64,000 nucleotides of DNA, from positions 992,001-1,056,000 of the forward strand of contig JASFAU010000006.1 in NCBI GenBank assembly GCA_039704465.1, in the 5' to 3' direction. Both the position numbers and the translations under genes were made by a program. This DNA is from Plasmodiophora brassicae. Taxonomy: Eukaryota; Endomyxa; Phytomyxea; Plasmodiophorida; Plasmodiophoridae. Shown here in pieces: positions 20,201 through 30,572 of this stretch (position 1 is its first letter; each line of letters begins with the position of its first letter). The notes below the pieces were generated by a model. The model ran no database searches. It saw nothing but the letters and a program-made list of their open reading frames with translations, and was not told where the DNA came from.

Positions 20201-22611
20201 GTACATCACGTTGTACTGCGTCTCGACGAAACTCAGGAACATGCGCACTGAGCAAACGACATCAGACGATGCAAGCCATTGTGGTAGCGCGACACCTTAC
20301 CGAGTCGCGCGGCACGATTGTTGATGACGTCGCCGGTATGTTCAAGTAGGCAGTTCATCAGCAACGAGTGGAACGTCTGCCAGATAGCGTCAGCAAACTG
20401 GAACACATGGAAACGGGCGAAGCGCTACGTATGGGTCTGTGGAATCGCGTCCTGCAGTAGCAGGCACCGGTTCGCCATCGGCCACGATCGAAGCCTGATC
20501 CGCAGCGCGAACAAGCGCCATCTCGAACGCATTGTACATGTCCTTCAGGTGAATAATGCTGGCCAGTGCTTTCTTGGCGGGCGACCAAAGCAGCCGGAAC
20601 TTGACCCTGCGTGGCATGGGCATCAGTGGCACCGCTCAGCAGGCCAAACGTGACCAGGTTCGTACCTCAGCACGCCGACCAGGAACGGGACAACCGCCTT
20701 GCTGTACACTGGTGGCAGATTGGACCTCAGCGCCAATTTGCCGATCTGGCCGACGGTCCGGGACAAGTCCCTTTCCGTCTCAATGCTTGGCTCGGTTTCG
20801 ATCACGCCCATCATCAGGGCGAACATGTTATCCTCGGTATCATCGTCGACGGACGCGTGAAGGATCCTGCAGGACGCGAGTCGCAGAGCCGGCGACGGGT
20901 CGGCGAGTCGCTCAATGAGAATCCCAAGCAGTGCATCATCCGCCCTGTCGCGTAGCACGTCCCGGCTGACGAACCGGTAACATTGAAGGGCGACGACGTT
21001 TCGTGGTGTATCGCGAATGCATTGCGTCAGACCATCGGCGAACTGAGTGGCATCGCCAAGCGCTTCGATGACCTTCAGCAAGACGGGCGACGACGGGCGC
21101 CTGCACATGTACAACGACGCGCATTCGGCAAGGGCATCGTTCCACGCCTCGGACGGATGCAGATGGGATACAACCGACACAGCACGAACCGCCTTCGACT
21201 CGTCTTCGTCGATGTTCTGCAGGCAGGACTTCAGTGATTTCAGGTGCTTCTCCGACAGGCGAACGTTCGTGTCCGAATCGGATACGACGGCGAGCAGCAG
21301 CGCAACGGCGTCGTGGAGATCGTCAACGACGTTCGCACGCCGTTCAGCGAGTTGGACAACGAGACCGTGCAGCGCGTCACGTTTCGTCACGTGAGCGGCA
21401 AGCGAGGTCAAAGGTTCCAGCGGAGCACCGTTGAACACCTTCGATATCAGGCGGGCCGATGATTGCATGGGCAGGTCGCAGTGCAGAAGCGACGACTCGA
21501 TCAGCGCCAGGGATGCGGGTTCGTCGATGGGAACGTCGTGCAGGACGGTGTCCAGACCGTCGACGTTCGTGACTCGGGAGGCGCGACGATGCCCAACCCA
21601 GGTCTGAAGGGACATGCGACCTTGCGCTCCGTTACGGGTGGCACCGCTCAACAACGCTTCGAAGACGGCGGATGAATGCTGGGCTTCGGTCATCTCGCAC
21701 ATGCGCTTCAGCAGGCTGCGAACGAACTGATCGGAGTGGGGCGAACGTCTAGCGGCACTGTCCAGCAGGACGGGGAGCGCCTCGCCGGTACAGGAATGGA
21801 ACGCGCGACCGATGCCTTTGAACATGTGGAAGAACAGGACGTCAACACCATTATCGTCATCGGTAACCGTAGAGACGATCGCGTCGAAGACGGCGGCGCG
21901 CGACCGCACACGAACCTTGCGCAGGACGTACGAGAAGGTCTGGGCAGCGAAGTCGCGAACATGTTGCTTCGGGTGCGACAGGCACCGACTGAAGACGTCC
22001 ACGTACAGCGATGCGGCATGGTCGATAATTTGCCTAAGAAGGTGCTTGAACAGGAACGCAATCGATGTGAAGATCGCTTCGAGAAGGTTCGGGTTCTGTG
22101 GGTCGATCAGATCGGTCAGCGCGTTAAGAACGCGCGGAAGTTCGACGAAGAACTCCTGTCGAAGGTCCCGTGCCAGTACAGAGATTAGGTCGACAAGTGC
22201 CTCGAGGCAGAGGCTGCCCGGTTTCAGGAGGTGCTCAAGAATTACGTCAACCGCTTTCGCTCGGTTGTGCAACAGAAGCGGCAGCGAATTGGCGCACGCC
22301 AAGTTGCGGATGTCACGATGGAACGCAGCAAAGTCGGCAGTCAGATTCAGTTCCGACCATGACGCTAACGCAGCGGCGAAATGTGTCGACTCGATGTCAT
22401 CGCTGTCGATTCTGTTCGACGAACCAGTCACTTTCACGCCTAGCGAAACCATTCCCAGTTGTCCAAACCTGTCGTCAATTCGCGCAGTACGATGATGGAT
22501 GTCGACATTGATTTGGGACAGACGTTCGGCAATGGACTGGAACTTCAGCCGGTTTTGCCCTTTGCTGGCCGACTTGTTAAGTTGTTTCACCCGCAAATCG
22601 ACGCCCGTCAT
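14293..22611 (-). CDS. UTP20: UTP20 (DRIM), small-subunit processome HEAT-repeat protein
   Basis: A multi-exon minus-strand gene. The N-terminus has LKFQSIAERLSQINVDI and LASWSELNL, then LPRVLNALTDLIDPQNPNLL and HVRDFAAQTFSYVLRKVR, which align well with eukaryotic UTP20. Exon 1 is 22611-20666, followed by a 59-nt intron (20607-20665) and an exon beginning VKFRLLWSPAKKAL. Further HEAT blocks cover 20250-19790, 19750-18820, 18800-18390, 18190-17010, 16970-16160, 16330-15670 and 15390-14293. The C-terminus is basic (ALEAVSNPELAARRR, ending KKPRSSAVI), as expected. UTP20 is needed for early pre-18S rRNA processing in the nucleolus. Predicted length is about 2400-2500 residues, near the yeast protein. 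Most inner junctions were not worked out to the base. Confidence 0.92.
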
Positions 22612-23442
22612 TGCCGGTTTGACGTCAGCAGCGTCGTGGTGCCCTGCGGAGTCCGTCGCGGAGTCCGCCACGGCGTAACCGTGTGCCCATAAGCGAAGGC
22701 TGGACGAGGGTGCGAGATTTGAACGGATAGCGACGCCCCGATTTGGTCAACGCATTGAAAGTAAGGTTCTCCTTTCCTGTACGACAAAGGTGTTGCACTC
22801 ACAATGCACACCAGTACAAGATTAGAAACTTTTACTGCGATGACGAGGCAAGGGAACAATGATCGGTCATGATTAGAACGTCCCACTAGACCTAGCTTCA
22901 CACCTAGGGACTTGCATCTGAGCGCTCTTTCGAATAACTCCTTTCACTGCATCCGTTCCTGCAGACAGCTCGAGCGGACCCCGGCCGCGCAAGGTCATGT
23001 TTCCGCCGGAGGCGTCCTTTGGCTTGACCCTTAGCTTTGAGGCATATGCGACGATGCGTGGCACGACAGAGATCGCTCCGTGAGCATCAACTGCATCGCC
23101 AGCAGACGATGGCAACGCCTGGCGATTTGACGACGAATTTGCCGGACGATCGGACCGTTAACGTTTCGTGTCTAACGCCTTCAGGCGCATGATGTGGATG
23201 AGCACAGAAGATTCAACGAACGTACTATTGCTGCTCGCCGAACCGACTCTCTGCATGGCTTGATAAGAGCTGCGATCGCGTTCCTGCTCCGTTTGATCCG
23301 GATCAGTGTCGCCGGGGTCCATGAGCACATGCTGATCGTCGGTAACGTCGACCGGAACGAGCACGAATGATATGCTCGCCAGCGTATCGATCGCGGCGAT
23401 CGTCGCGAGGCCCGGTGCACAGTGGCGGGGTGCGACCTAGCT
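22612..23442. other. Unassigned region between UTP20 and the SABATH gene
   Basis: Two minus-strand open stretches are present. One, 23158-23440, reads FVLVPVDVTDDQHVLMDP and then a Ser/Asn-rich tail; the DP after a strand faintly recalls the end of RNase-PH-fold exosome subunits, but no upstream domain is nearby. The other, 22873-23115, contains GGNMTLRGRGPLELSAG and has no recognised family. No ATG is in a good place for the first. They could be small genes or relics. UTP20 promoter sequence must also lie near 22612. Confidence 0.35.
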
Positions 23443-24569
23443 TTAATGCTTGTTGATGGTGATATAGGCCTGTAGCCAATTGACCTTGTGCAGCGACGGG
23501 TTGCCTTTGATCTCGTCGAACAGACGCTGTCGCAGGAGATCGTTGACGGTCTGGGAGAACGCGTTCTGCCACAGGTTGTCCATGACCGCCAGAATCGCCC
23601 GCTGGTGTTTCTTTGCGAACCTCTCAGCATCCTCGTCCCATTCTGTATTCGGAAGCGCGCGCAAGTCAATGCACGCCAGCTTCATCCCGTCTACCGACGA
23701 GCACCCAGACTTAAACGGCGCCTCGAATTCGGCCCGGGAGCGCATGTAAACCGGCGCTTGTGCCTTGACGGCCTCTTCGACCGTGATGGCCCCGTTCTTG
23801 AGCAGGTCGGCGGTGGACCGCTGCATGAAATCCGAATAGTCTGCCCACGTGAACGGACACTCCACAAACGAAGCGTCGTAGGCGGGTATGACAAAGAACA
23901 TGTGCCCACCCGATTTCAGTTCTCGATTGCGCTGACCCAGAAAGCATTTCCAGTCGTCAGCAGCCGATTTCTCGGCGTCGCGGCGAAGTTCGGCGGGCAG
24001 GTTTCGGAACGAGACTCCACCCAGGATACCGTTCTCTGGCCCAATGCGCGGTCGGGTTGACATCCAGTGAATCGCTGTTCCTGAAATCGCAATGTCGACG
24101 GCTCCAGAAGGCAGCACCTGTTCGTAGAACGATACCCCGCATAGGAACACCCGGATTGGCGTTGTTGATGGGTTCGAAACGGCGGCAACGACGTCGCCAG
24201 ACGACAGGAAGCATGTCGATGAAGACGGCTCCACAGTCCATTCGCTGAATATCTGGCGAACCGTGTCCCAATCGTTGCCCGGTTGGTCAACCAGAAACAA
24301 TACCATGTCGCGATTGGGACAAGCGGAAATAATCTGCTTGAACACGGCATGAGCCGCCCCTCCCTGGCACAATAGTTGTAAGGACGTCGCGGCCCAGGGT
24401 TTCCCCACCAGACCCGAACCTGGGAACAGCCGTAATCGGCGATCGCAATCGGGCCCTGGCGGTGCCGCGCGCACTCGACAATGCTGGGCAGCATGTCCAT
24501 CAGCGATCGCGTCTGCCCGCTTGACGCCGAGTTGTACTCGCCCTTGCCGACCATGACAACCCCCGCCAT
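23443..24569 (-). CDS. SABATH-family carboxyl methyltransferase
   Basis: Two exons, 24569-24420 and 24363-23443, with a 56-nt intron; 356 residues, the usual size. The N-terminal motif is GKGEYNSASSGQ, followed by PIAIADYGCSQ (SAM-binding loop), FLVDQPGNDWDT, a catalytic-core segment VDIAISGTAIHWMS and FVIPAYD. This is the SABATH (Methyltransf_7) pattern. Plant members methylate the carboxyl group of small acids such as salicylate, jasmonate and indole acetate; members also occur in some amoebae and fungi. The substrate cannot be predicted here. The tryptophan in AIHWMS matches the conserved W that packs against the substrate carboxylate. The ATG used lies just before the conserved motif. Confidence 0.87.
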
Positions 24570-24776
24570 CGTCCCCTGGCGCCTGGAAGTACGCGTGGCG
24601 CAACGCGGACGCAGGGCCGAGGCGAGTGCCGTTGTAGTCGCGGGACCTCCGATGCTGTTTTGCTTTACCCACATCAAGTCCAGCTCAAGTTTTATTGCAC
24701 GTTCATCCCGCAATCGCAGGCCATGTTTGAAGCGCCAAAATTGCTGTCGGAATCTTGATGGGTCACGGCGTCCGGA

Positions 24777-25076
24777 ATGGAGGCGCCGCGGTCGCCCCCA
24801 GCTGGTGCCCCGTCTGAGGGCCTGAGGCGCTTCACCGTCGCTGGACGCCGAATCGCACGGGAAACGCTGCGGGGCCCGATACATCACCGAATGCTGTCTT
24901 ACAGCTATGCGGACCTGTCGCTGCAAGCGTGCCTGACCTATGCCAATCGCGATTTCCGCTTCCACGACGACGAATCGTTCGCGATCAGTGAACAGGCGAC
25001 GGCGTTCTTCTATTGTGCATGGGGGTGTGCTGCTGGGGCGTTATTGCACGCCACCCTGTTCGTGACGATGACGTAG
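24777..25076 (+). CDS. Small unidentified protein, possibly membrane-bound
   Basis: An ATG-initiated frame of 99 residues. It has a basic N-terminus (VAGRRIARETLRG), a central aromatic part and a hydrophobic end (TAFFYCAWGCAAGALLHATL) that could be a tail anchor. Its last 67 bases overlap, antisense, the 3' end of the TMUB-like gene (stop at 25010). No family recognised. The alternative is that a splice near 25010 changes the end. Confidence 0.35.
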   Translation: MEAPRSPPAGAPSEGLRRFTVAGRRIARETLRGPIHHRMLSYSYADLSLQACLTYANRDFRFHDDESFAISEQATAFFYCAWGCAAGALLHATLFVTMT

Positions 25077-25567
25077 ACGGCGCCGGGGATGACGATCGCG
25101 GAGAGCAATGCGAGGAGGCCGGTCGCGGCACGCGTGAAGAGTATGCCATGATGGTGATGCGCGGCGATATAGATCACTGTCATGTTGGCCAGCAGGAGCA
25201 CGACGGCCAGCAGCGTTGGCGCCCAGCTGTGCCCGTCGTCGGCACTCCTCGCGTCCTGGCTCGCCTCGACCACCGATGCAATACTGTACCTGGTTGTCAG
25301 CATCGCAGCGGGGGCCCACAGTCACGCCCTGTACCACCTGCAATGAAGCGTCACCCCGGATGCAATCCCATACGACGTCAGCGTCCGGTCATCGTGCAGC
25401 CGCTGCCCTTGACAGACGAGCGTGACGCGTCGCCCGGCGGCGACCTCGGCGCCAAACGCCCCCCGTTTCACCTCCAGTACCGTCGTCCGCGAATGCACGC
25501 GTAACGACCGCGGATCCAGACCTGGCCCGACGATCCGGACCTCGAATGTCGCGTCCTCGCCCGTCAT
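25010..25567 (-). CDS. TMUB-like protein: ubiquitin-like domain plus membrane helices
   Basis: Two exons, 25567-25338 and 25289-25010, with a 48-nt intron; 169 residues. The first 70 residues form a ubiquitin-like fold (FEVRIVGPGLDPRSLRVHS, LEVKRGAF, VTLVCQGQRLHDDRTL). Two hydrophobic helices follow (LLAVVLLLANMTVIYIAAH and LLALLSAIVIPGAVYVIV). The order is that of TMUB1/2, ER membrane proteins linked to HRD1-dependent degradation. It lacks an exposed C-terminal Gly-Gly, so conjugation is not expected. The family call rests on architecture more than on close similarity. Confidence 0.7.
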
Positions 25568-25676
25568 CCGCGACGGTTCGGCCGCGCGCGCAGGCCGCGG
25601 ACAGTGCTGCAGGTCCCGGCGCACTGATGCGCTTACCAGTTTATACAATACAGAGAAGTGGCAGCCGCTCGCAACA

Positions 25677-26734
25677 CTACGACGACCCGGAGCTGTCGTC
25701 CGAGCCGGCGCTGCTGCTGCTCGAACTGTCGTCGGAGCTGGCGCTGCTGCTGCCCGAACTGTCGCCAGAGCTGGCGCTGCTGCTGGAGGAGCTGGGCGCA
25801 GGTAGGACGGTGATACTTGGGTCGACGCCGGACGTGATCACTTGCGACCCCGGCAAGGCCACGATGTTGACGTGGACGACGTTGCCCTGGGTTGGGGGCG
25901 GCGCGCCCGATGACGGCGCCTGGGCGTACGATCCGGTCCGGGGAGACGGCGCCTGGGCCGTTGCCGGGCTCGATGAAGGGCCTGGCTGGGATGGCGTTGC
26001 CTGTTTCCCGACCGGCGCCTTTTTGCTTTTCGTCGTCGTCTTTGCCTTCGCGCTAGCCCTTGTTGCGTTCGCGGTGGTTGCATTCAGGGGCATCGCCTTT
26101 GGAAAAGTCACGCCCTTCTTGGGCGTCACACCGGTTCGTACAGAGCCGTTGCCGGTGATCGGGGCCCCACCGGATCCCGTCTTAGAACCCGCGGGAGGAG
26201 ACGCTCCTGACGTGCACGGGATAGGCGAGTACCTGAATCGCAGTATGAGACTGGCCCGTTTGCCCGGCGGGAATACCGTTATCGTACTCGATGGGCTGAA
26301 CTCCTCCAGACTGACCACTGCCCATCATCAGATCGAACGTCTTGCATCCTCCTCCCTCTGTGCACCCCCCCCCCCCCGACTCTCAGAACGGACAGGGAAA
26401 AGGACACACGTAGGCCTACCACAGGTATCGGCCACGATGATGTTGACAGAACCACCTGCCGCCGTAACGGGGTTCGCTTCCGTAGGCGATGTCACGGTGA
26501 CCTTGTAGCAGGCGCCGCACTTGGCTGGAGGTGGCATTGCTGCCACGACGAATCCTGGGGGAGCCGACAACCCGCAGGACGGTGCACCCGTGTCAGATGG
26601 GTAGAACGTGATCTGCATGACACAGCGTCGGCATTCACTCAGGCGCAATACGGGGGTCGCCTGACCTGTCCCGTTTCGCCAGTTGCCGTGCTGACAATAA
26701 CCCAGCAGCCGAGCAGCCAATGCACGCCCCGCAT
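25677..26734 (-). CDS. Secreted expansin-like (double-psi beta-barrel) protein with Ser-rich tail
   Basis: Four exons: 26734-26666, 26612-26406, 26355-26288, 26232-25677; 299 residues; introns of 53, 50 and 55 nt. A signal peptide (MRGVHWLLGCWVIVSTATG) is followed by a barrel domain with ITFYPSDTGAPSCG, KCGACYKVTV, ADTCGRPTC, GGGCKTFDLMMG and a closing YSPIPC. The Cys pattern and the FDL motif are those of EG45/expansin domain 1. The C-terminal 180 residues are Pro/Thr/Lys- and then Ser/Asp-rich with 11-residue repeats, probably an O-glycosylated stalk; no carbohydrate-binding domain 2 is seen. Likely role: cell-wall or substrate-surface interaction. It is divergent from the signal-peptide kinase at 27294. 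Confidence 0.82.
25702..25800 (-). repeat. 33-bp tandem repeat, three units, coding for the Ser-rich tail
   Basis: Units begin at 25702, 25735 and 25768 and share gagctggcgctgctgctg with few changes. They encode an 11-residue Ser/Asp/Gly repeat at the end of the expansin-like protein. The period keeps the reading frame, so copy number could vary without breaking the gene. Confidence 0.8.
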
Positions 26735-27293
26735 GAACGACTTCGGCATGCCCGATGAAAGAACAGATATCATTTATGAACAGCTGATTCACTGGACCAC
26801 GTCGCCCGCTTTGATCGAAACGTCAAATCCGAACGTGAGTCAACGGGAGCGTGTTTATACGCAGAATCGTTGCGTCAGGCACGCGGTCGCGTTGGCCCTC
26901 GATGCCTCGACCGCACTCGAAGTCTCATGTCGGACCGGGGTGCCCTATTCCTGTGGAATTCGGCCGGAAGCACGTTTTGTGACAGCGACACCGGGTCCCA
27001 GCCTCCCAGGAACGTCGTCTCGCACTGCCGTACCGATGTGGCTGCAGAGCAATGTCTGGCTCGGCGGAGACACCCAGTCGCGTTATCACGCGTCGGCAGT
27101 CGGGAATCGGGCCCCGAAATCAAATTGCGTCAGTCGGGTGAGGAGTCCGCGGGGGAATTGCGCGACTGGCAATTAACCGATCCGCAAGTGCAGCCGGGTC
27201 GTTCTCAGCGACAGGGAGGACCTGCGGCGGGGCCCACCTCATTTGCGAAGTCACTGCAGTACCGCCGCGGAGACGGTGCGTGATTGATCGGGA
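26735..27293. promoter_or_regulatory. Divergent intergenic region between expansin-like and kinase genes
   Basis: About 560 bp between the two outward-facing ATGs. It holds short open frames only, with no recognisable protein. It is the longest clearly divergent spacer with two secretory-pathway genes on its flanks, so shared control is possible. Confidence 0.45.
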
Positions 27294-28872
27294 ATGGCGG
27301 CGTTCGCGATCATCACTGCGCTGCTCGTATCGGCCATCGCCCAGGCGGACCACACCGCCTGGCAGAAGCTTCAATGCCAGCACGTCCGCACCATGAGCGA
27401 CCTACCTGATCTGCCGCATCCCTACATTACTGTCGCTCGCGAGGATCTGGTCGAGCGGGCAACTATCGTCCCGGCTGATCAAACACGACGTCATACGGCT
27501 GTTAAAACCTACACGATCAAGTCGGATTCGCAAGGTAATGGGCATCCCTGATCGTGCCTGCCGTCGTATACTGATGCCCACCGATATCAGATAATCTCAG
27601 TAACCTTCACGTCGTGCTGAAAGAGTTCGTACCGCGCCCAAAGGAAGTGATCGCTCTGTGCCGGGAGCTGCGCGCTTTGATTGTCCTTCATCAAGACGGG
27701 TTCCATCCGAACATCATTCCCTTGTAAGTGCAAATGATATTCCTGCTACTTGTCCTCGTGACGAAATTTCGGCCTATAGGATTGGGGTCGCACGTTATCG
27801 ACAAACGATCGACAGGGTTAGCAATGGTACTTGCTGCATAGCTGTCTGTAATTAACATATTCATGTCTCACAGAGGGCACCATGGTACAACCATGCGGCA
27901 ACGTATGTTATGACGAAGCTGGCTCCGAAGGGTGCGCTTATTGAGGTCGACGGCGCCCCTGAGGTGAACTGGCTGCCGGTACGTTGTCGACGGACAATGT
28001 CGATACTGAATGCTCTGACACGGGTTCGCGTTCTTAGCGAGTGTTCTTGGATGTTGCGTTCGCGTTGGTGCACGCCAGATCGAAGAACATCTTCCATGGA
28101 GACATCAAGCCCGGTATGCTATCATTGTTGAACGTAGTCTGTGGTGTTTTATGTTGACCTGGCCGTGCCTTTAGACAACATCGTGTTGGACGAGGACGGG
28201 AGAGCGCAGGTGATTGATTGGGAGATGAGTTACACGGCCGACGAGCTTGGCAAATCTCGGTTTGTCGTTGGCACCCCCGGGTACATTGCCCCCGAGGGCT
28301 CCGTACACGACATCCTGCCATTCCAAACACCTGTTCAGCTCGACTTTCAGAAGATACAATGGTACGTGCAATTCGTCCTCGCTCAAGGGATCGTTTGTTA
28401 ACATGCGCGCGTCAGCCACATCATGGGTAGAGGACTGTGCGACAAATCCGATGTCTTCTCGTTCGGTGCCACTCTGGTCCGTCTGCCGTACAATACATCC
28501 AATGTGCTTGCGGTCGCTGACCCTGTGGCATAGTTGGAAATGATCCGCGACCCTCAGCTCATCTGTACGCGGTGCAGGTTCGACGATCTTCGCGAGACGT
28601 ACCGCTCCGAGAACTGGATCCACGACTTCATCAACTGCGCCGAGCACTGCATGAAGGAGGAGCCCATCGAGCGCCCCGATTACCCCGACGTCCTCAAGGA
28701 AATCATCGAGGCTGTGTCCCACATTTCGGCACCTCGCCCGCCGGTTCACACGCCCAAGACCGACAAGCGTAGTCGGTCGTCCTTCGACAACGGTCAGCTG
28801 CTGTCTCCCCCGACGACCCCTCCTCCACAAGATCATACCCGCAACGTGTTCGACTTCCCCCTTGCGGTTTGA
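27294..28872 (+). CDS. Protein kinase-like protein beginning with a signal peptide
   Basis: Eight exons: 27294-27534, 27591-27723, 27780-27816, 27874-27978, 28038-28113, 28175-28361, 28416-28476, 28534-28872; 392 residues; introns of 54-61 nt. The N-terminus (MAAFAIITALLVSAIAQA) is a clear signal peptide. The kinase core shows PNIIPLIGVA, HGDIKPDN (residues 192-199; catalytic Asp194, Asn199), DWE (212-214) in place of DFG, and GTPGYIAPE (230-238). I see no glycine loop and no certain VAIK lysine. The tail is Pro/Ser-rich. Asp194, Asn199 and Asp212 are kept, so activity is possible, but the Gly in HGD and the DWE are atypical. Likely lumenal or secreted. Confidence 0.82.
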
Positions 28873-28991
28873 ATCATACATGGCCTATCCTTGTTTGGCA
28901 GCTCGAATGTGGCATCCAGGATAACAACCTTCATAATTTACGAACACAAGGACGACCAAGTCGTCACATAGGACTACAGCTGAACCCGAAC

Positions 28992-30386
28992 TCACAGCTT
29001 GTTCCTGGGGGCCAGGTCGCCGGGGCGCCTCTCGTAGATCAGGTCGGGGTAGCTGGCGGCCAGGTTCTTCACGACGGGCTGGCGGTACCGGACCTTGAGC
29101 AGGGGCAGGTGCGGGCGAACCAGCCCGGCCAGGTGCTCCAGTTTCGCCTGCGAGCTTTCGTACACGCGCATGGCCGTCTGCACACAATAGTTCCCGTACG
29201 GGTCGCACATCAGCGCCGCCAGGCGCTCCGGCCCCGACATGCACATCTCGGCGACGATCGCGTCCACGAGCGCCTCGTCGGGCGCCCGGCGCAGGCACCG
29301 CTCCACGACGTTCGAGCTGAACTTCAGCAATGCCAGCGTCGCCATCGACGGAAGCAGCTGTGAAACCGTCAGTCCAGAGTTCCCCGCCCGCAGCAGCGAT
29401 TACCACTTGGATCAGGCGTCGACGCATGACCTTGTCCCCAACGTGCAACAGGCGCTGGACAACGTAATTCCCCCATTGGTCCACAGACAGCTGCGCTGCG
29501 TTCTCGGTGATGGCCAGGGCCAGGCGCTCGCGCACCGTCCCCGTCGACACGTCGAACGCCGTCTGGAACACGCGGCACCCGACCTGGTCCGTCGCCAGCT
29601 TCCCACATTCATCCGACAGCTCATCGAACACCCAGTCGTACGCCTGGGATCGTGCGTTGACCTGTTGGCAATGGTCAGCGACAACTCGGGGGGAACGAGG
29701 TTAGACGGCGATGCCTGCAGGCAGCGTTCCAGGCAATGGCTCCCGTAGCAGTGCCTGGCGAGAGCGACCGCCAGCCCCTTGAACTCCAGGGTGATCAACG
29801 CGGTTTCCTCTGGCGTCGTGCAGAGCTCGATGAGGTTCTGGATGACGCGCGTGCCATGCACGTCGACAGAGAGGCGAGCAATGGACCCGGCGAGTCGCCG
29901 CAGGATCAGGGCGCGATGCTCCGGCGGGGACTTGTCGATCAGCTTCTGGCACAGGTAGTTGCCGAACGCATGGCCGGCCAGCGTCGGGAACCCGGTCAGG
30001 ACCTCCTGGAACATCAGGTCGAACTCCTGGATGCCGCCTTCCTCCAGGCACTTCTGCAGCATACGCGACGACTGTGGCTCCATGGCCAGCGCCACCGCCT
30101 GCCCTGGCCGCCATCGACGCGGCTGTGGCGTCAGCATCCCACCCAGGTACCGTGACGCCGCGGCAGGGTTCGGGAGGATCGGGGCCGTGATCGATCCATT
30201 GATCCACGACGACGGACGCAGGGAGAACCGGCCCGGGGCGACCCAAATGTTGCCATCGTGGTCGACCTTGGCGTAGTCGTCGGCGTTGGGCGTCGGGATC
30301 GTGACCGACAGGCCCCAGGGTCGGCGGCGGCAATGTCGACCACGATCGTTGCCAGCAGCGCCGCCATCGTCGTCGGGCGTCAGCAT
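28992..30386 (-). CDS. Pumilio (PUF) RNA-binding protein
   Basis: Three exons: 30386-29697, 29643-29407, 29357-28992; 430 residues; introns 53 and 49 nt. About 110 residues of unknown type precede a run of PUF repeats. Helix-2 signatures visible include GNYLCQKLID, GTRVIQNLIE, GSHCLERCLQ, GCRVFQTAFD, GNYVVQRLLH, SNVVERCLRR and GNYCVQTAMR. These repeats each bind one RNA base, and the family represses or stabilises mRNAs in the cytoplasm. At least seven repeats are clear; an eighth is probable at the N-terminal edge (SSRMLQKCLE). The ATG at 30386 faces the DPCD start 186 bp away. Confidence 0.92.
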
Positions 30387-30572
30387 CGGGCAGGAGCCCC
30401 GCCCAATAGGATGAGTGGTCTATTTCCGTGCTGCAGTTCCGGACCGCGGCCCAGTCGTCCCGCGCTATTTCCGGTGCCGGTCGATTTTTTATGGCGCCTC
30501 CGACGGCGACGGCGGCGCGACCTCAAGTTCCCCGCCCCCCGGGCGTCACATAAAGTGCCATCAGCCAAAACC
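30387..30572. promoter_or_regulatory. Bidirectional promoter region, PUF gene / DPCD
   Basis: Only 186 bp separate the two outward start codons, so the promoters must be compact or shared. Runs of pyrimidine and GC-rich sequence are present. No TATA box is obvious. Confidence 0.5.

Noticed and set aside
22690..22790. A possible tRNA: the minus strand has GTTCAAATC, like a T-loop, followed by CACCCTCGTCC.
   Set aside because: No matching T-stem, no anticodon arm and no 5' acceptor strand could be paired.
23158..23440. Call as an exosome RNase-PH-type subunit.
   Set aside because: Only about 17 residues look similar, and the catalytic-fold core is absent nearby.
28171..28881. A 236-codon minus-strand frame over the signal-peptide kinase.
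   Set aside because: It is antisense to conserved kinase exons, has no recognisable domain and ignores the spliced structure on the other strand.
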